64,000 nucleotides of DNA. It comes from Mycolicibacterium rhodesiae NBB3 (GTDB taxonomy: Bacteria > Actinomycetota > Actinomycetes > Mycobacteriales > Mycobacteriaceae). This document shows positions 42,810 through 53,258 of this stretch, one piece after another (positions within the stretch are counted from its first letter, which is position 1; every line of letters starts with the position of its first letter). The notes beneath the pieces are model-generated. The model worked only from the letters and a program-made list of their open reading frames with translations. It was not told the DNA's origin and searched no databases. The position numbers and the translations under genes were made by a program. The DNA is taken from NCBI RefSeq assembly GCF_000230895.2, contig NC_016604.1:6076001-6140000 (forward strand). Reading direction: 5' to 3'.

Positions 42810-44479
42810 GAGGCACGATGTCCGACACCGATGCACAGCAGTTCACCGTTCCGGGCGCCGCCGACGCCGTTGCCGCCGTGATCGGTGATCGCGACTTCAT
42901 CGTCCAGGGCGACCGCCGCTACACCTACGCGCAGATCCTGGAGCGGTCCAACCGGCTGGCCAGGTATCTGCACTCGCGCGGACTGGGCACCAAGACCGAG
43001 CGCTCGGAGCTTGCCGGCCACGAGGTGGGCCAGGATCTGCTGGGCATCTACGCATACAACGGGCCCGAGTACGTCGAGGGCATGCTCGGTTCATGGCGAG
43101 CCAGGGTCGCCCCGTTCAACGTCAACTACCGCTACGTGAAGAGCGAGCTGCAATATCTCCTCGAGGATTCCGGTGCGAGCGCGTTGATCTACCACGCGTC
43201 GTTCGCGCCTCGCGTCGCCGACGTCAAGCGCTCGCTTCCGCGCCTTCGCGTCCTCATCCAGATCGCCGACGACTCGGGCAACGACCTGGTCCACGGTGCG
43301 GTCGATTACGAGTCGATCGTCAGGTCGGGCTCGTCGGCGCCGCCGCCGGTCGAGCCGTCCCCGGACGATCTCTACGTCCTGTACACCGGCGGCACCACCG
43401 GAATGCCCAAGGGTGTGCTGTGGCGTCAGCACGACATCTTCATGACGTCGTTCGGCGGTCGCAACATGGCGACCGGCGAGCTGACCCAGTCCTACGACGA
43501 GATCGCCAAACGCGTCCAGGAGAACCCGGGCACAAAGATCTTCACGCTCCCGCCGCTGATGCACGGCGCCGCACAGTGGAGTGTGATGACCGCGCTCACC
43601 ACCGGGCAAACGGTCGTGTTCTCGGAGAACCCGAGCCGGTTCGACGCCGACGAGGTCGTGCAGACCGTCGAGAAGGAAAAGGTGTTGGCGGTGCAGGTGG
43701 TCGGCGACGCGATGGCACGCCCACTCGCCGACGCCATCGAACGTTCGTCGGCTGATCTGTCGTCGATGGCCGTGGTCGCCAACGGCGGTGCGCTGTTGAC
43801 CCCCACCGCCAAACAACGGCTGATCGACGTCAAACCCGGCCTGATCGTCATGGACGGTGTGGGATCCTCCGAGACCGGAATCCAGATGAGCCACATGTCC
43901 ACCCCCGGTGCGGTGTCGACAGGCAAGTTCACTGCCGGACCGGACACCTTCGTCGCGTCCGAGCAGCTCGACTCGATTCTCGAGCCCGGCCATGACGGCA
44001 TCGGGTGGCTGGCCCAACGCGGTTTTGTACCACTGGGTTACAAGGGTGACGCAGCCAAGACGGCCAAGACGTTCCCGGTGATCGACGGTGTGCGGTTCTC
44101 GATTCCGGGTGACCGCGCGCGACATCTCGTCGACGCCGGAATCGAACTGCTGGGCCGCGAGTCTCAGACCATCAACTCCGGCGGAGAGAAGATCTTCGTC
44201 GAGGAGGTGGAGACCGCACTGTTGTCACACCCCGCTGTCAAGGACGTCGTCGTCTCCGGTCGCCCGAGTGAGCGGTGGGGCCAGGAGGTCGTGGCCATTG
44301 TGGCCCTCGTTGACGACGCGAATGCGGACGCGCAGGAGCTGATCGACCACGCGTCGAATTCGATTGCCCGATACAAGCTGCCCAAGGCCGTGGTGTTCCG
44401 GCCCGTCATCGAGCGCAGCCCGGCGGGCAAGGCCGATTACCGGTGGGCCAAGGAGCAGGCGATCAGCGGGAGCGCATGA
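42806..44479 (+). CDS. Acyl-CoA synthetase, FadD19/FadD17-like
   Basis: The 557-residue AMP-forming ligase has the P-loop YTGGTTGMPKGVLWR near residue 195, the adenylate motif DGVGSSETG and the C-terminal catalytic Lys in AGKADYRWAKEQ. Its closest known family in M. tuberculosis is FadD19, which activates C24-branched sterol side chains. The ATG at 42806 overlaps the thioesterase stop; the ATG at 42818, preceded by GAGAGG, is an alternative. The stop TGA lies inside the first unit of the 32-bp tandem repeat. Confidence 0.87.
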   Translation: MRGTMSDTDAQQFTVPGAADAVAAVIGDRDFIVQGDRRYTYAQILERSNRLARYLHSRGLGTKTERSELAGHEVGQDLLGIYAYNGPEYVEGMLGSWRARVAPFNVNYRYVKSELQYLLEDSGASALIYHASFAPRVADVKRSLPRLRVLIQIADDSGNDLVHGAVDYESIVRSGSSAPPPVEPSPDDLYVLYTGGTTGMPKGVLWRQHDIFMTSFGGRNMATGELTQSYDEIAKRVQENPGTKIFTLPPLMHGAAQWSVMTALTTGQTVVFSENPSRFDADEVVQTVEKEKVLAVQVVGDAMARPLADAIERSSADLSSMAVVANGGALLTPTAKQRLIDVKPGLIVMDGVGSSETGIQMSHMSTPGAVSTGKFTAGPDTFVASEQLDSILEPGHDGIGWLAQRGFVPLGYKGDAAKTAKTFPVIDGVRFSIPGDRARHLVDAGIELLGRESQTINSGGEKIFVEEVETALLSHPAVKDVVVSGRPSERWGQEVVAIVALVDDANADAQELIDHASNSIARYKLPKAVVFRPVIERSPAGKADYRWAKEQAISGSA

Positions 44480-44561
44480 GCGACGCTTGCGAGCGAATCA
44501 TCGGCGCATGAGCGACGCTTGCGAGCGAATCATCGGCGCATGAGCGACGCTTGCGAGCGAA

Positions 44562-44567
<6 letters not shown>
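44472..44567 (+). repeat. Three tandem 32-bp repeats with chained ATGA mini-frames (MIRU-like)
   Basis: Three units start at 44472, 44504 and 44536. Units 1 and 2 are identical; unit 3 differs only at the final bases. The FadD stop is in unit 1 as ATGA. Each unit opens an 11-codon frame (MSDACERIIGA) whose stop overlaps the next ATG; the third frame runs on for 42 codons to 44668, over the 3' end of the ALDH gene. Short repeats with overlapping start and stop codons at gene ends are the hallmark of MIRU elements. Confidence 0.75.
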
Positions 44568-46043
<1,476 letters not shown>

Positions 46044-46088
46044 CGCATCACCGTCTCCGAAGTGATTGTCTGGACCACCAGAATTGTT

Positions 46089-46107
46089 TACTGTCGAGCT
46101 TACTGTC
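46089..46107. promoter_or_regulatory. Degenerate TACTGTAA-type dyad between ALDH and SDR genes
   Basis: TACTGTCG-AGC-TTACTGTC matches 12 of 16 arm positions of the island consensus with the same 3-bp spacer. It lies in the 110-bp divergent gap, 46 bp from both start codons. Confidence 0.45.
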
Positions 46108-46153
46108 GACCATTCGATGGTACGACGACAGTGCGCTGGGCCGGAAGGATTGA

Positions 46154-46936
46154 GTGCGAATGGGCAGAATCGTCGTCGTCGGCGCTGCATCGGGAATCGG
46201 TGCCGCCCTTGCGAAACACTTTCACGCCAGTGGCGACCACGTGCTGGCCGTCGACCTCCGCGAACCGCAGTCTCCGGTCTCCGAATACCGGCAATGCGAT
46301 CTACGCGACGCCGAACGGATCGGCGCGGTACTGGCTGACATCGGCTCCGGCTGGGACATGCTCGCCCATGTCGCGGGAATCCCGGGTACCGCACCGGCTG
46401 CCGACGTGCTGAACGTCAACTACCTCGGCATGCGGTTGATGGCCGAAGGCATGCTGCCGTTGCTGCGTGAGGGAGGATCGATCGTCACGGTGGCGTCGAC
46501 CGCTGCGCTCGGCTGGGATCAGCGCATCGATGTTCTGAGCGAGTTGCTCGAGCTCACCGACAGCCAAGCCGTCGCACAGTGGCAGGCGCGCCAGGATCCG
46601 GCGTATCCGGTGTACAGCACCTCCAAACAGGCGGCGATCCTGTACACCAAACGTCTTGCCGGACCCGCGTGGGCCAAGTACGGAGTCCGTGTCAACACCG
46701 TGAGCCCGGGGCCGGTGCAGACGCCGATCCTCTCCGACTTCGAGGAGACGATGGGCAAGGAGGTCCTCGACCTGTGTCGCGCTACCGTGGGGCGCCACGC
46801 CACCGTCGACGACGTCGTTCCCGTGATCGCGTTCCTCGGTTCACCGGACGCCCGCTGGATCACCGGCCAGGACATTCACGTCGACGGGGGCTTCCTCACC
46901 TCGATGACGGCTGGGCCCCCTGTCCAGCTGATATAG
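46154..46936 (+). CDS. SDR, 3-alpha-hydroxysteroid / coniferyl-alcohol dehydrogenase-like
   Basis: This 260-residue classical SDR has GAASGIGAA near residue 10 and catalytic YSTSK near residue 152, with a shortened region before it. The length and the DLRE and GIPGT segments resemble the Comamonas 3-alpha-hydroxysteroid dehydrogenase group. It probably oxidises a ring or side-chain alcohol. The start is GTG 46154 or ATG 46160. The stop lies just before the regulon dyad and the P450 gene, so this gene and the P450 may have separate promoters. Confidence 0.82.
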   Translation: MRMGRIVVVGAASGIGAALAKHFHASGDHVLAVDLREPQSPVSEYRQCDLRDAERIGAVLADIGSGWDMLAHVAGIPGTAPAADVLNVNYLGMRLMAEGMLPLLREGGSIVTVASTAALGWDQRIDVLSELLELTDSQAVAQWQARQDPAYPVYSTSKQAAILYTKRLAGPAWAKYGVRVNTVSPGPVQTPILSDFEETMGKEVLDLCRATVGRHATVDDVVPVIAFLGSPDARWITGQDIHVDGGFLTSMTAGPPVQLI

Positions 46937-46938
46937 TC

Positions 46939-46957
46939 TACTGTAAGATTTACAGTA
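46939..46957. promoter_or_regulatory. TACTGTAA-type operator upstream of P450-TetR operon
   Basis: TACTGTAA and its exact inverse TTACAGTA flank GAT. The site starts 2 bp after the SDR stop and ends 42 bp before the P450 GTG. TACAGT (46951-46956) is a suitable -10 for the plus strand, so a bound repressor would cover the promoter. Confidence 0.65.
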
Positions 46958-46999
46958 CCGTTCGCAGGAACGCGCCCGACCCGAAGATGCGGAGCAGTT

Positions 47000-48208
47000 G
47001 TGGAGAGCTCGGTGCACACCGTCACGGTCGAGGAGGCGGCTGACCTCATTCGTGACCCCTACCCCCTGTTCGCCAAGCGGCGGCAGGAATTCGGCGTCTT
47101 TAAGGGCAGTGTCATGGACTGGTCGAAGACACCCGAGTCCATGATGCCCGAACACCTCTATGCCGCAGTGTCTTTCGACGCGGTGAACCGGGTGTTCCGG
47201 GAGAGCAAGGTGTTCAATTCCCATATCTACGACAGCACCATCGGGCTGTTCATCGGCCCGACGATCCTGGCCATGGAGGGCAAAAGGCACTGGGAGCACC
47301 GCAATCTGGTGTCGGCGGCGTTCAAGACCAGGTCGTTGTCACGATGGGAACCCGAAATCGTACGGCCGGTCGTCAACGGACTGATCGACGAGTTCATCGA
47401 CGTCGGCCATGCCGATCTGGTCAAGCAATTCACCCTCGAGTTTCCCACCCGGGTGATCTCGAAGCTGTTGGGGCTCCCCGAAGAAGACCTCCCGTGGTTC
47501 CGCAAGCGCGCCGTCGAACTGATCAGTTACACCGTGAAATGGAAGCGCGCCTTCGAGGCGTCCGCGGCTTTGAAAGAGTACTTCCTGCAACAGATCGAGC
47601 AGCGCAGAAGCAAGCCCACCGAGGACATCATCGGCGACCTCGTGAGCGCCGAGATCGACGGCGAGAAGCTCACCGACGAAGCCATCTACTCATTCCTGCG
47701 GCTGTTGCTGCCGGCCGGGCTGGAGACCACCTACCGGTCGTCGGGCAACCTGCTGTTCCTTCTGCTGACCCATCCCGAGCAGTTCCGCGCAGTGCAGGCC
47801 GACCGCGACCTCATCGGGCCTGCGATCGAGGAGGGACTGCGGTACGAGACTCCGCTGACAACGGTGCAACGCTATGCGGCCGAGGAGACCGAACTGGAAG
47901 GCGTCACCCTTCCGCAGGGCGCGGTCATCGACGTGTGCATCGGATCGGCGAACCGCGACGAAAAGCGCTGGGAGCGCGCGGAAGAATTCGACATCCACCG
48001 CAAACGCGTGCCGCACATCTCCTTTGCCGCCGGTGAACACACCTGCATGGGCCTGCATCTCGCTCGTATGGAGACCCGCGTCGCCGTCGAATGTCTGCTG
48101 GACCGGATGACGGATTTCCAACTCGTCACTGATGACAACCCGCATATTCACGGCCAGCCGTTCCGCTCCCCGACCGCGATTCCCGTGACGTTCAGCGCTG
48201 CCGGTTGA
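47000..48208 (+). CDS. Cytochrome P450, second of the island
   Basis: This 402-residue P450 has the I-helix LLPAGLETTYRSS near residue 240, K-helix ExxR in IEEGLRYETP, and the haem loop ISFAAGEHTCMGLHLAR with Cys near residue 351. The haem loop lacks the common first Phe-Gly spacing (FAAGEHTC), but the Cys is in place. The substrate is unknown. The start is GTG at 47000. The TetR gene follows after 3 bp and the regulon dyad precedes it, so this P450 is probably co-regulated with that TetR. Confidence 0.88.
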   Translation: MESSVHTVTVEEAADLIRDPYPLFAKRRQEFGVFKGSVMDWSKTPESMMPEHLYAAVSFDAVNRVFRESKVFNSHIYDSTIGLFIGPTILAMEGKRHWEHRNLVSAAFKTRSLSRWEPEIVRPVVNGLIDEFIDVGHADLVKQFTLEFPTRVISKLLGLPEEDLPWFRKRAVELISYTVKWKRAFEASAALKEYFLQQIEQRRSKPTEDIIGDLVSAEIDGEKLTDEAIYSFLRLLLPAGLETTYRSSGNLLFLLLTHPEQFRAVQADRDLIGPAIEEGLRYETPLTTVQRYAAEETELEGVTLPQGAVIDVCIGSANRDEKRWERAEEFDIHRKRVPHISFAAGEHTCMGLHLARMETRVAVECLLDRMTDFQLVTDDNPHIHGQPFRSPTAIPVTFSAAG

Positions 48209-48211
48209 GCT

Positions 48212-48838
48212 GTGCGCGCCCACACTCGCAAGCGGCGTGACCGCGGCTCGATCAGCCCCGACGAAATCCTCACCGGCGCTTTCGATGTCGCCGCACTGGT
48301 GTCGATCGACAACTTGAGCATGCCGGTGCTTGCCAAGCATCTGGACGTCGGCGTCACCAGCATCTACTGGTATTTCCGGCGCAAGGACGACCTGCTCGAC
48401 GCGATGACCGATCGCGCGCTGACGCGCTTCGAGTTCACGGTACCGACCATCGACGCATCCAACTGGCGTGACTCGCTTCGCGCTCACGCCCGAACAATGC
48501 GCGGCCACTTTCGCGACAACCCGATCCTGTGCGATCTGGTCCTCATTCGCGGCCACTTCGGCGGCCCTGCGGTGCGTGGGGCGCTCCAGAAGATCGAGCA
48601 ACCGGTCGCGGCGCTCGTCGAGGCGGGCCTCGATCGCACGCAAGCCGCCGCCGTCTACGGGGCGATCTCTGTGCACACCCGCGGCTCGGCGGTCTTGGAG
48701 CGGATTCAGGCCAAGACCGAGGGCTTTCCCGCCCAACGCCCAATCGGCCAGCGCTATATCGGGTTCGCCGACGATATCGACTATGACTACATCCTCGAGA
48801 GCATTCTCGACCACGCCCAAACCCTCATCGATCAGTGA
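48212..48838 (+). CDS. TetR-family regulator, candidate master repressor of the island
   Basis: This 208-residue regulator has the helix-turn-helix in residues 15-62 (SMPVLAKHLDVGVTSIYWYFRRKDDLLDAM) and a C-terminal domain that ends in a long helical tail. The GTG start lies 3 bp after the P450 stop, so the two are one operon. The only good dyad upstream of the operon is TACTGTAA-GAT-TTACAGTA, and the same motif occurs at five more island promoters. I infer that this protein binds it, but the TetR at 35882 cannot be excluded. The stop TGA lies in the left arm of a strong hairpin. Confidence 0.85.
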   Translation: MRAHTRKRRDRGSISPDEILTGAFDVAALVSIDNLSMPVLAKHLDVGVTSIYWYFRRKDDLLDAMTDRALTRFEFTVPTIDASNWRDSLRAHARTMRGHFRDNPILCDLVLIRGHFGGPAVRGALQKIEQPVAALVEAGLDRTQAAAVYGAISVHTRGSAVLERIQAKTEGFPAQRPIGQRYIGFADDIDYDYILESILDHAQTLIDQ

Positions 48839-48887
48839 TTTCGGTGCGCCTGCGATCGCTGCGCGAACGTGAGCGCACCAAAATCAC
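48835..48887. repeat. Hairpin after TetR gene, copy 2 of dispersed inverted repeat
   Basis: GTGATTTCGGTGCGC at 48835-48849 pairs with its inverse at 48873-48887 with one mismatch, across a 23-base loop. Left and right arms match the 9781-9831 hairpin almost exactly (GATTTCGGTGCGC). It probably ends the P450-TetR transcript before the CoA-transferase gene. Confidence 0.65.
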
Positions 48888-48935
48888 TCATCTGAAACCA
48901 TTACCGTAGGTGAACACGACGACGAGAGAGCCGAC

Positions 48936-50159
48936 TTGATCAAGGTGATGGAGGGCGTGCGCGTCCTCGAGGTTGCACAGTTCACGTTCGTCCCGGCAGC
49001 GGGGGCGATACTCGCCGATTGGGGCGCGGACGTCATCAAGGTGGAGCATCCCATTCGCGGGGACACCCAACGCGGCTTCGTCAACATGGGCGGCTTTCAG
49101 CTCGACCCGGAACGGCATCCGCTGATCGAACATCCAAACCGCGGTAAGCGCAGCGTAGGTATCGACGTGTCCACACCCGGCGGGCAGGAAGTGCTCCACG
49201 AGATCGCCAGGACCGCCGACGTGTTCCTGACCAACTACATGCCCGCACAGCGCCAGAAGAACAAGTTCGACGTCGAACACATCCGCGCCGCGAACCCGAA
49301 CATCATCTACGCGCGCGGCAGCGCCTACGGAGACAAGGGCGCCGAACGCGACACCGGCGGATTCGACGGCACCGCGTTCTGGACACGCAGCGGCGTTGGC
49401 CACGCGCTGACCCCCGAGGAGATCGGCGGGGCGCTGCCACAGGGCATTCCGGCGTTCGGCGATTCGATCGGCGGCATGAACATCGCGGGCGGGATCTCCG
49501 CGGCGCTGTTCCATCGCGAACGCACCGGCGAAGCTGTCGAGCTCGACGTATCGCTGCTGAGCACCGCGTGGTGGGCCGCCGGGGCGAGCGTGACACAGGG
49601 CATGGAGACCGGCGAGACGATGCGCTCGCTGATGCCGGGAACCACCACGTCGGTCAACCCGTTCATGGCCAATTACCTGACGTCGGACGGGGGGACGATC
49701 AACCTGTGCATCGTCAGCCCGACCGGTTACATCCGGGATGCGTTCGAACATCTCGGATTACCCGAGCTCGCGGACGACCCGCGCTTCTGCGACGTCATGC
49801 CGCTGATCCAAAATGCCGAAGCGGGCGTGCAATTGATCGCCGAGGCGATCGCCGCCAAGCCTTTCGAATACTGGCGCCAGCACCTCAAGACCATGAAGGG
49901 CCAGTGGGCACCGTTCCAGAGCCTCATCGATCTCGCCTCGGACGAGCAGGCGATCGCCAACGACATGATCGTCGAAGTCGAGGCCGCCGGTGGCGGAGCG
50001 CCGTTCAAGGTCGTACGCGGCCCGGTCCAGTTCAACCATGAACCGTTGGAGACCACGCGGGCCCCGCAGGCGTCCGAGCACACCGAGATCGTACTGATGG
50101 AACTCGGGATGGACTGGGATCGCATCGAAGAGCTCAAGGACGCCGGCGCGATCGCCTGA
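48936..50159 (+). CDS. CaiB/BaiF-type (family III) CoA-transferase
   Basis: This 407-residue protein has the family III N-terminal segment VRVLEVAQFTFVPAAGAILADWGADVIKVEHP and the RGSAYGDKG and FDGTAFW segments with the Asp that forms the enzyme-CoA intermediate. It moves CoA between two acids, so it can activate a pathway acid without ATP. The start is uncertain: TTG 48936, GTG 48945 or ATG 48948 are all in frame. A CGTAGGT half-site (see 40282-40303) lies about 20 bp upstream. Confidence 0.85.
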   Translation: MIKVMEGVRVLEVAQFTFVPAAGAILADWGADVIKVEHPIRGDTQRGFVNMGGFQLDPERHPLIEHPNRGKRSVGIDVSTPGGQEVLHEIARTADVFLTNYMPAQRQKNKFDVEHIRAANPNIIYARGSAYGDKGAERDTGGFDGTAFWTRSGVGHALTPEEIGGALPQGIPAFGDSIGGMNIAGGISAALFHRERTGEAVELDVSLLSTAWWAAGASVTQGMETGETMRSLMPGTTTSVNPFMANYLTSDGGTINLCIVSPTGYIRDAFEHLGLPELADDPRFCDVMPLIQNAEAGVQLIAEAIAAKPFEYWRQHLKTMKGQWAPFQSLIDLASDEQAIANDMIVEVEAAGGGAPFKVVRGPVQFNHEPLETTRAPQASEHTEIVLMELGMDWDRIEELKDAGAIA

Positions 50160-50168
50160 GTCGTCGCG

Positions 50169-50813
50169 CTAGGGGCTGACGGGATCCTGCGCGGTGACCC
50201 CGTTCGTCGAGACGTGCGGGGTCCAGAGGGCGCCGTCCCAGTACCGCAACTGGTGACGCCGGTAGGGATCTGGATACCAATTCGGGGCTGGCCCGCCCTG
50301 CGATGGCGCAGCGGACGGCGATGAGCCGCCCGGCTGCAGCCAAGGTGCCGGCTGGTATCGACCCGACTTCAATTCCGTGAGCCACTCTGCGGTCGATCCA
50401 CCACATGTGATGGTCGTGCCCTCCAGCTTCGGCCATCCAAGGGAGATTCGTTTCTTTTCGATGTTCATCGTCTGGTAGTCGACGGCCTGCAGATCCTGAA
50501 CGGTTCCGTCCTCGTGCCGGCCGAACCACACCCGGCGGTTGGTTGCGGCTAGCAGGCGCACCTTCGCCTTGGTCCCGCCGAATCCCACAGTCGAGTACCC
50601 GGACGTTTGCCTCACGTCGATGAGCGCCTCGTCGGCGGCGACATTGTGCGCGATTGCGCCCATCAGCTCGCGGCCCGCTTGGTACACGGCCGGGGCGGCT
50701 GCTTCTCGCGCCATGCGGTCGCCCACGTCACGGTCGGCCGCATTGTTCGGCTTCAGGTGCGCATCGGTCACCCGACGCGCCACCAGTTCGACTTGCTCAG
50801 ATGTGATCGCCAT
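50169..50813 (-). CDS. DUF2510-containing protein of unknown function
   Basis: The protein has 214 residues from the ATG at 50811-50813. The N-terminal ~140 residues form a predicted globular alpha/beta domain of unknown type. A Pro/Ser-rich linker of about 20 residues leads to a C-terminal DUF2510 module (NWYPDPYRRHQLRYWDGALWTPHVS). DUF2510 is common at the ends of actinobacterial membrane or envelope proteins, but no membrane helix is seen here. It sits between the CoA-transferase and molybdenum genes without an obvious pathway role. The 199-bp gap to the next gene holds nothing I recognise. Confidence 0.7.
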   Translation of the reverse strand: MAITSEQVELVARRVTDAHLKPNNAADRDVGDRMAREAAAPAVYQAGRELMGAIAHNVAADEALIDVRQTSGYSTVGFGGTKAKVRLLAATNRRVWFGRHEDGTVQDLQAVDYQTMNIEKKRISLGWPKLEGTTITCGGSTAEWLTELKSGRYQPAPWLQPGGSSPSAAPSQGGPAPNWYPDPYRRHQLRYWDGALWTPHVSTNGVTAQDPVSP

Positions 50814-51012
50814 GGCGAAGCCCCTCCCCCGGTGCCTGTTCAACCCCCGGGTTTAAGTTACGACGCCCTTGACCGTTGTATGCCGATTTCACGACAACGC
50901 TGTCCGCGCGACCAACACGTGCTGGCGGCCACCTAGCGTTGACTTCCCCGGCTGCGCGTGGGTCCAGCGCTCAGGCCGTCTTCACTCGACTTTTTGCGGC
51001 CTGGACGCGGAG

Positions 51013-53196
51013 TCACACCTTGTCGATGCGCACGGGTACGCCTGTCAGCCAGGCCATTCCGGACATCGACTCGACATCGTTCGGCTCGCTGGACGTCAGC
51101 CGGTTGACGTTCGCACCGCCCGCGCGGTTGGCCAGCTGCCAGCCTCCGGTGCCCTTGTGCCCCCAGCCGTGCGGAATCGCGACGACGCCGGCGACGAGGT
51201 CCTTCGTGGCAGTCACCGGCACGGTGATCTGACCGTACGGCGAGCTGATCTGTACGACGTCTCCGTCGGTGATCGCAAGTTCGGCGGCGTCGTCGACGTG
51301 TATGAGCGCGTGGTGGCGACGGTCGCCGCGCATCAGCATCGGCGAGTTGTGCATCCACGAGTTCTCCGACCGTGGCTCTCGCATGCCGATCATCCGCAGC
51401 GGGAAGCCCTCCGGATGTGCACTTTGAGAGAGCTTGGCAACCTCGTCGGCGATGTCGGAATGGACCAGCTGGACGCGTCGCGACAAATACGCGACGGCGG
51501 TGCGCAGCACGCCGGTGCGGATGTGCGGGGACACCACCACGCCGTGCGGGTGGCGTTCGGTCAGCCCCCGCAACGACAACCCACCGCGGCGAAGCCCGAA
51601 ACGATCCCCGCCCTCGGACATTCGGACAAGCGCGTCGATCATCAGGCGCGGGCTGAGAGTCTTGCCGAAGGCGCTCAATGCTTTTCGCGCGGCGCCGAAG
51701 GCCGCGAATGCGGGCACCTGCCGTCCCAGCCGGCGTGCGAGATCGTCGACGATGTCCCATTCCGAGCGCGACTCCCCCGCGGGGGCCACGACAGCCTCGG
51801 TGGCCTGGCGAAACGGCGTGGCCTGGAAAGCCTGAAAGGTGTACGGGAAGTCGTCGCGCTCGTACATGGTGGTGACGGGCAGGATGTAGTCGCACCGCGA
51901 AGTCGTCTCGGTGACGTAGAAGTCGAGTGCCACCGAAAGATCCAAGGTTCCGAACGCCGCCTCGAGTTCGTCTCCGTTGGGCACCGACAGCACGGGATTG
52001 CCCGCCGATACGAACATCGCCTTGATCTGGCGATCACCCGGTGTCGTGATCTCCTTGGCCATCAGCGCGGCCGGCTCGGAGCCGATGGCGCTGGGGATCC
52101 CGCCAATGCGCGATCGCTTCCGGCTGCGGGACCTGCGCATCACGACGCCCATCATGGTGTTCTGCCATTTCTGGCCAACGGTCTGCATCGAACTGAAGAC
52201 CGATCCGCCTGGCGCATCGAGGTTTCCGGCGATCAGGTTGACCGCATCGATCAGATACGTGGTGAGCGTGCCGTAGCGGCCGACGCAGGTGCCGAGTCTC
52301 CCGTAGATGGCGGCGCGCTCCGTATGGACGAGGTCGCGCGCGAGCGTGCGGACGCTCGCAGGATCGATGCCGGTGTGAGTCGTCGTTGCCTCGGGCGTGA
52401 ACGGTTCGCTCAGCGATCGCAGCCACTGCACCCCGTCGGCAACGTCACTGACCCTGGCGACATCGACAAGGCCTTCGGAGAACATCACCTGCAGCAGCGA
52501 GAGCAGCAGATAGGAATCCGAGTCGGGAACAATGCCGAGCCACTCGAAAGCGACGGCGGTCTCGGTGCGGCGCGGATCGACGACCACTACGCGCCCGCCT
52601 CGCTTGACGATGTCGTGCATACGGTCCTTGATTCGCGGCGCCGTCAGAAAACTGCCGTGGGAGACGACCGGGTTCGCGCCCATCATCACCAGCAAGTCGG
52701 TACGCGTCAGATCGGGAATCGGGACCGACGTCGGCACACCGTAGAGCAGCTGGCTGGCGATCAACCGGCTGTTGGTGTCCTGTGACGACGCGGTGAAGTA
52801 GTGGCCGTGCCGTCCCAGGCCCTTGATGAAGAGCAGCGCCGCGAAGGTGTGGGCGTAGCTGAACGCCCCCGGGTTGCCCATGTACCAGCCGACTCCGCCG
52901 GAACCGTGCCTCTGCAGCACGGCCGACAACCGCGCCGCGATATCGGTCATCGCTTCATCCCATGTGACCGCTTCGAAGCCGTTCGGCCCCCTGCGCAACG
53001 GTGTCGTCACCCGATCCGGGTCGTTCTGCACCTCGGTGAACGCGATGCCCTTCTGGCACGCGAACCCCGCCGACAGCGGATGTTCCTTGTCCGGACGCAA
53101 CGCGACGAGGCGGCCGTCCTCGACGGTCGCAACCATGCCGCACAACGGCTCGCATATCCGGCAGAACGTGGGCTTGTGTTCGATCACCGGTGCCAC
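51013..53196 (-). CDS. Molybdopterin oxidoreductase (BisC/DMSO-reductase family) in catabolic island
   Basis: This 727-residue protein has an N-terminal 4Fe-4S cluster C12-x2-C15-x3-C19-x27-C47 (CRICEPLC), the molybdopterin domain (SSQDTNSRL, YGRLGTCVGRYG) and the C-terminal molydopterin-binding dinucleotide domain (RSENSWMHNSPML, DVVQISSPYGQITV). No signal peptide is visible, so it is cytoplasmic. In other bacteria related enzymes hydroxylate C25 of sterols or oxidise formate. No obvious electron-transfer partner is adjacent. It is divergent from the thiolase operon and shares the dyad at 53208-53226, so it belongs to the regulon. Confidence 0.87.
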   Translation of the reverse strand: MAPVIEHKPTFCRICEPLCGMVATVEDGRLVALRPDKEHPLSAGFACQKGIAFTEVQNDPDRVTTPLRRGPNGFEAVTWDEAMTDIAARLSAVLQRHGSGGVGWYMGNPGAFSYAHTFAALLFIKGLGRHGHYFTASSQDTNSRLIASQLLYGVPTSVPIPDLTRTDLLVMMGANPVVSHGSFLTAPRIKDRMHDIVKRGGRVVVVDPRRTETAVAFEWLGIVPDSDSYLLLSLLQVMFSEGLVDVARVSDVADGVQWLRSLSEPFTPEATTTHTGIDPASVRTLARDLVHTERAAIYGRLGTCVGRYGTLTTYLIDAVNLIAGNLDAPGGSVFSSMQTVGQKWQNTMMGVVMRRSRSRKRSRIGGIPSAIGSEPAALMAKEITTPGDRQIKAMFVSAGNPVLSVPNGDELEAAFGTLDLSVALDFYVTETTSRCDYILPVTTMYERDDFPYTFQAFQATPFRQATEAVVAPAGESRSEWDIVDDLARRLGRQVPAFAAFGAARKALSAFGKTLSPRLMIDALVRMSEGGDRFGLRRGGLSLRGLTERHPHGVVVSPHIRTGVLRTAVAYLSRRVQLVHSDIADEVAKLSQSAHPEGFPLRMIGMREPRSENSWMHNSPMLMRGDRRHHALIHVDDAAELAITDGDVVQISSPYGQITVPVTATKDLVAGVVAIPHGWGHKGTGGWQLANRAGGANVNRLTSSEPNDVESMSGMAWLTGVPVRIDKV

Positions 53197-53207
53197 GCCG
53201 ACTACGA

Positions 53208-53226
53208 TACTGTAATAGTTACAGTT
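53208..53226. promoter_or_regulatory. TACTGTAA-type operator between Mo-enzyme and thiolase-like genes
   Basis: TACTGTAA-TAG-TTACAGTT has one arm mismatch. It lies 12 bp from the Mo-enzyme start and 33 bp from the thiolase-like start. A TACAGT -10-like hexamer is on each strand, so one bound repressor would shut both promoters. Confidence 0.65.
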
Positions 53227-53258
53227 GAGATAGGCTGCGGCCCCGAATAGGGAGAATC

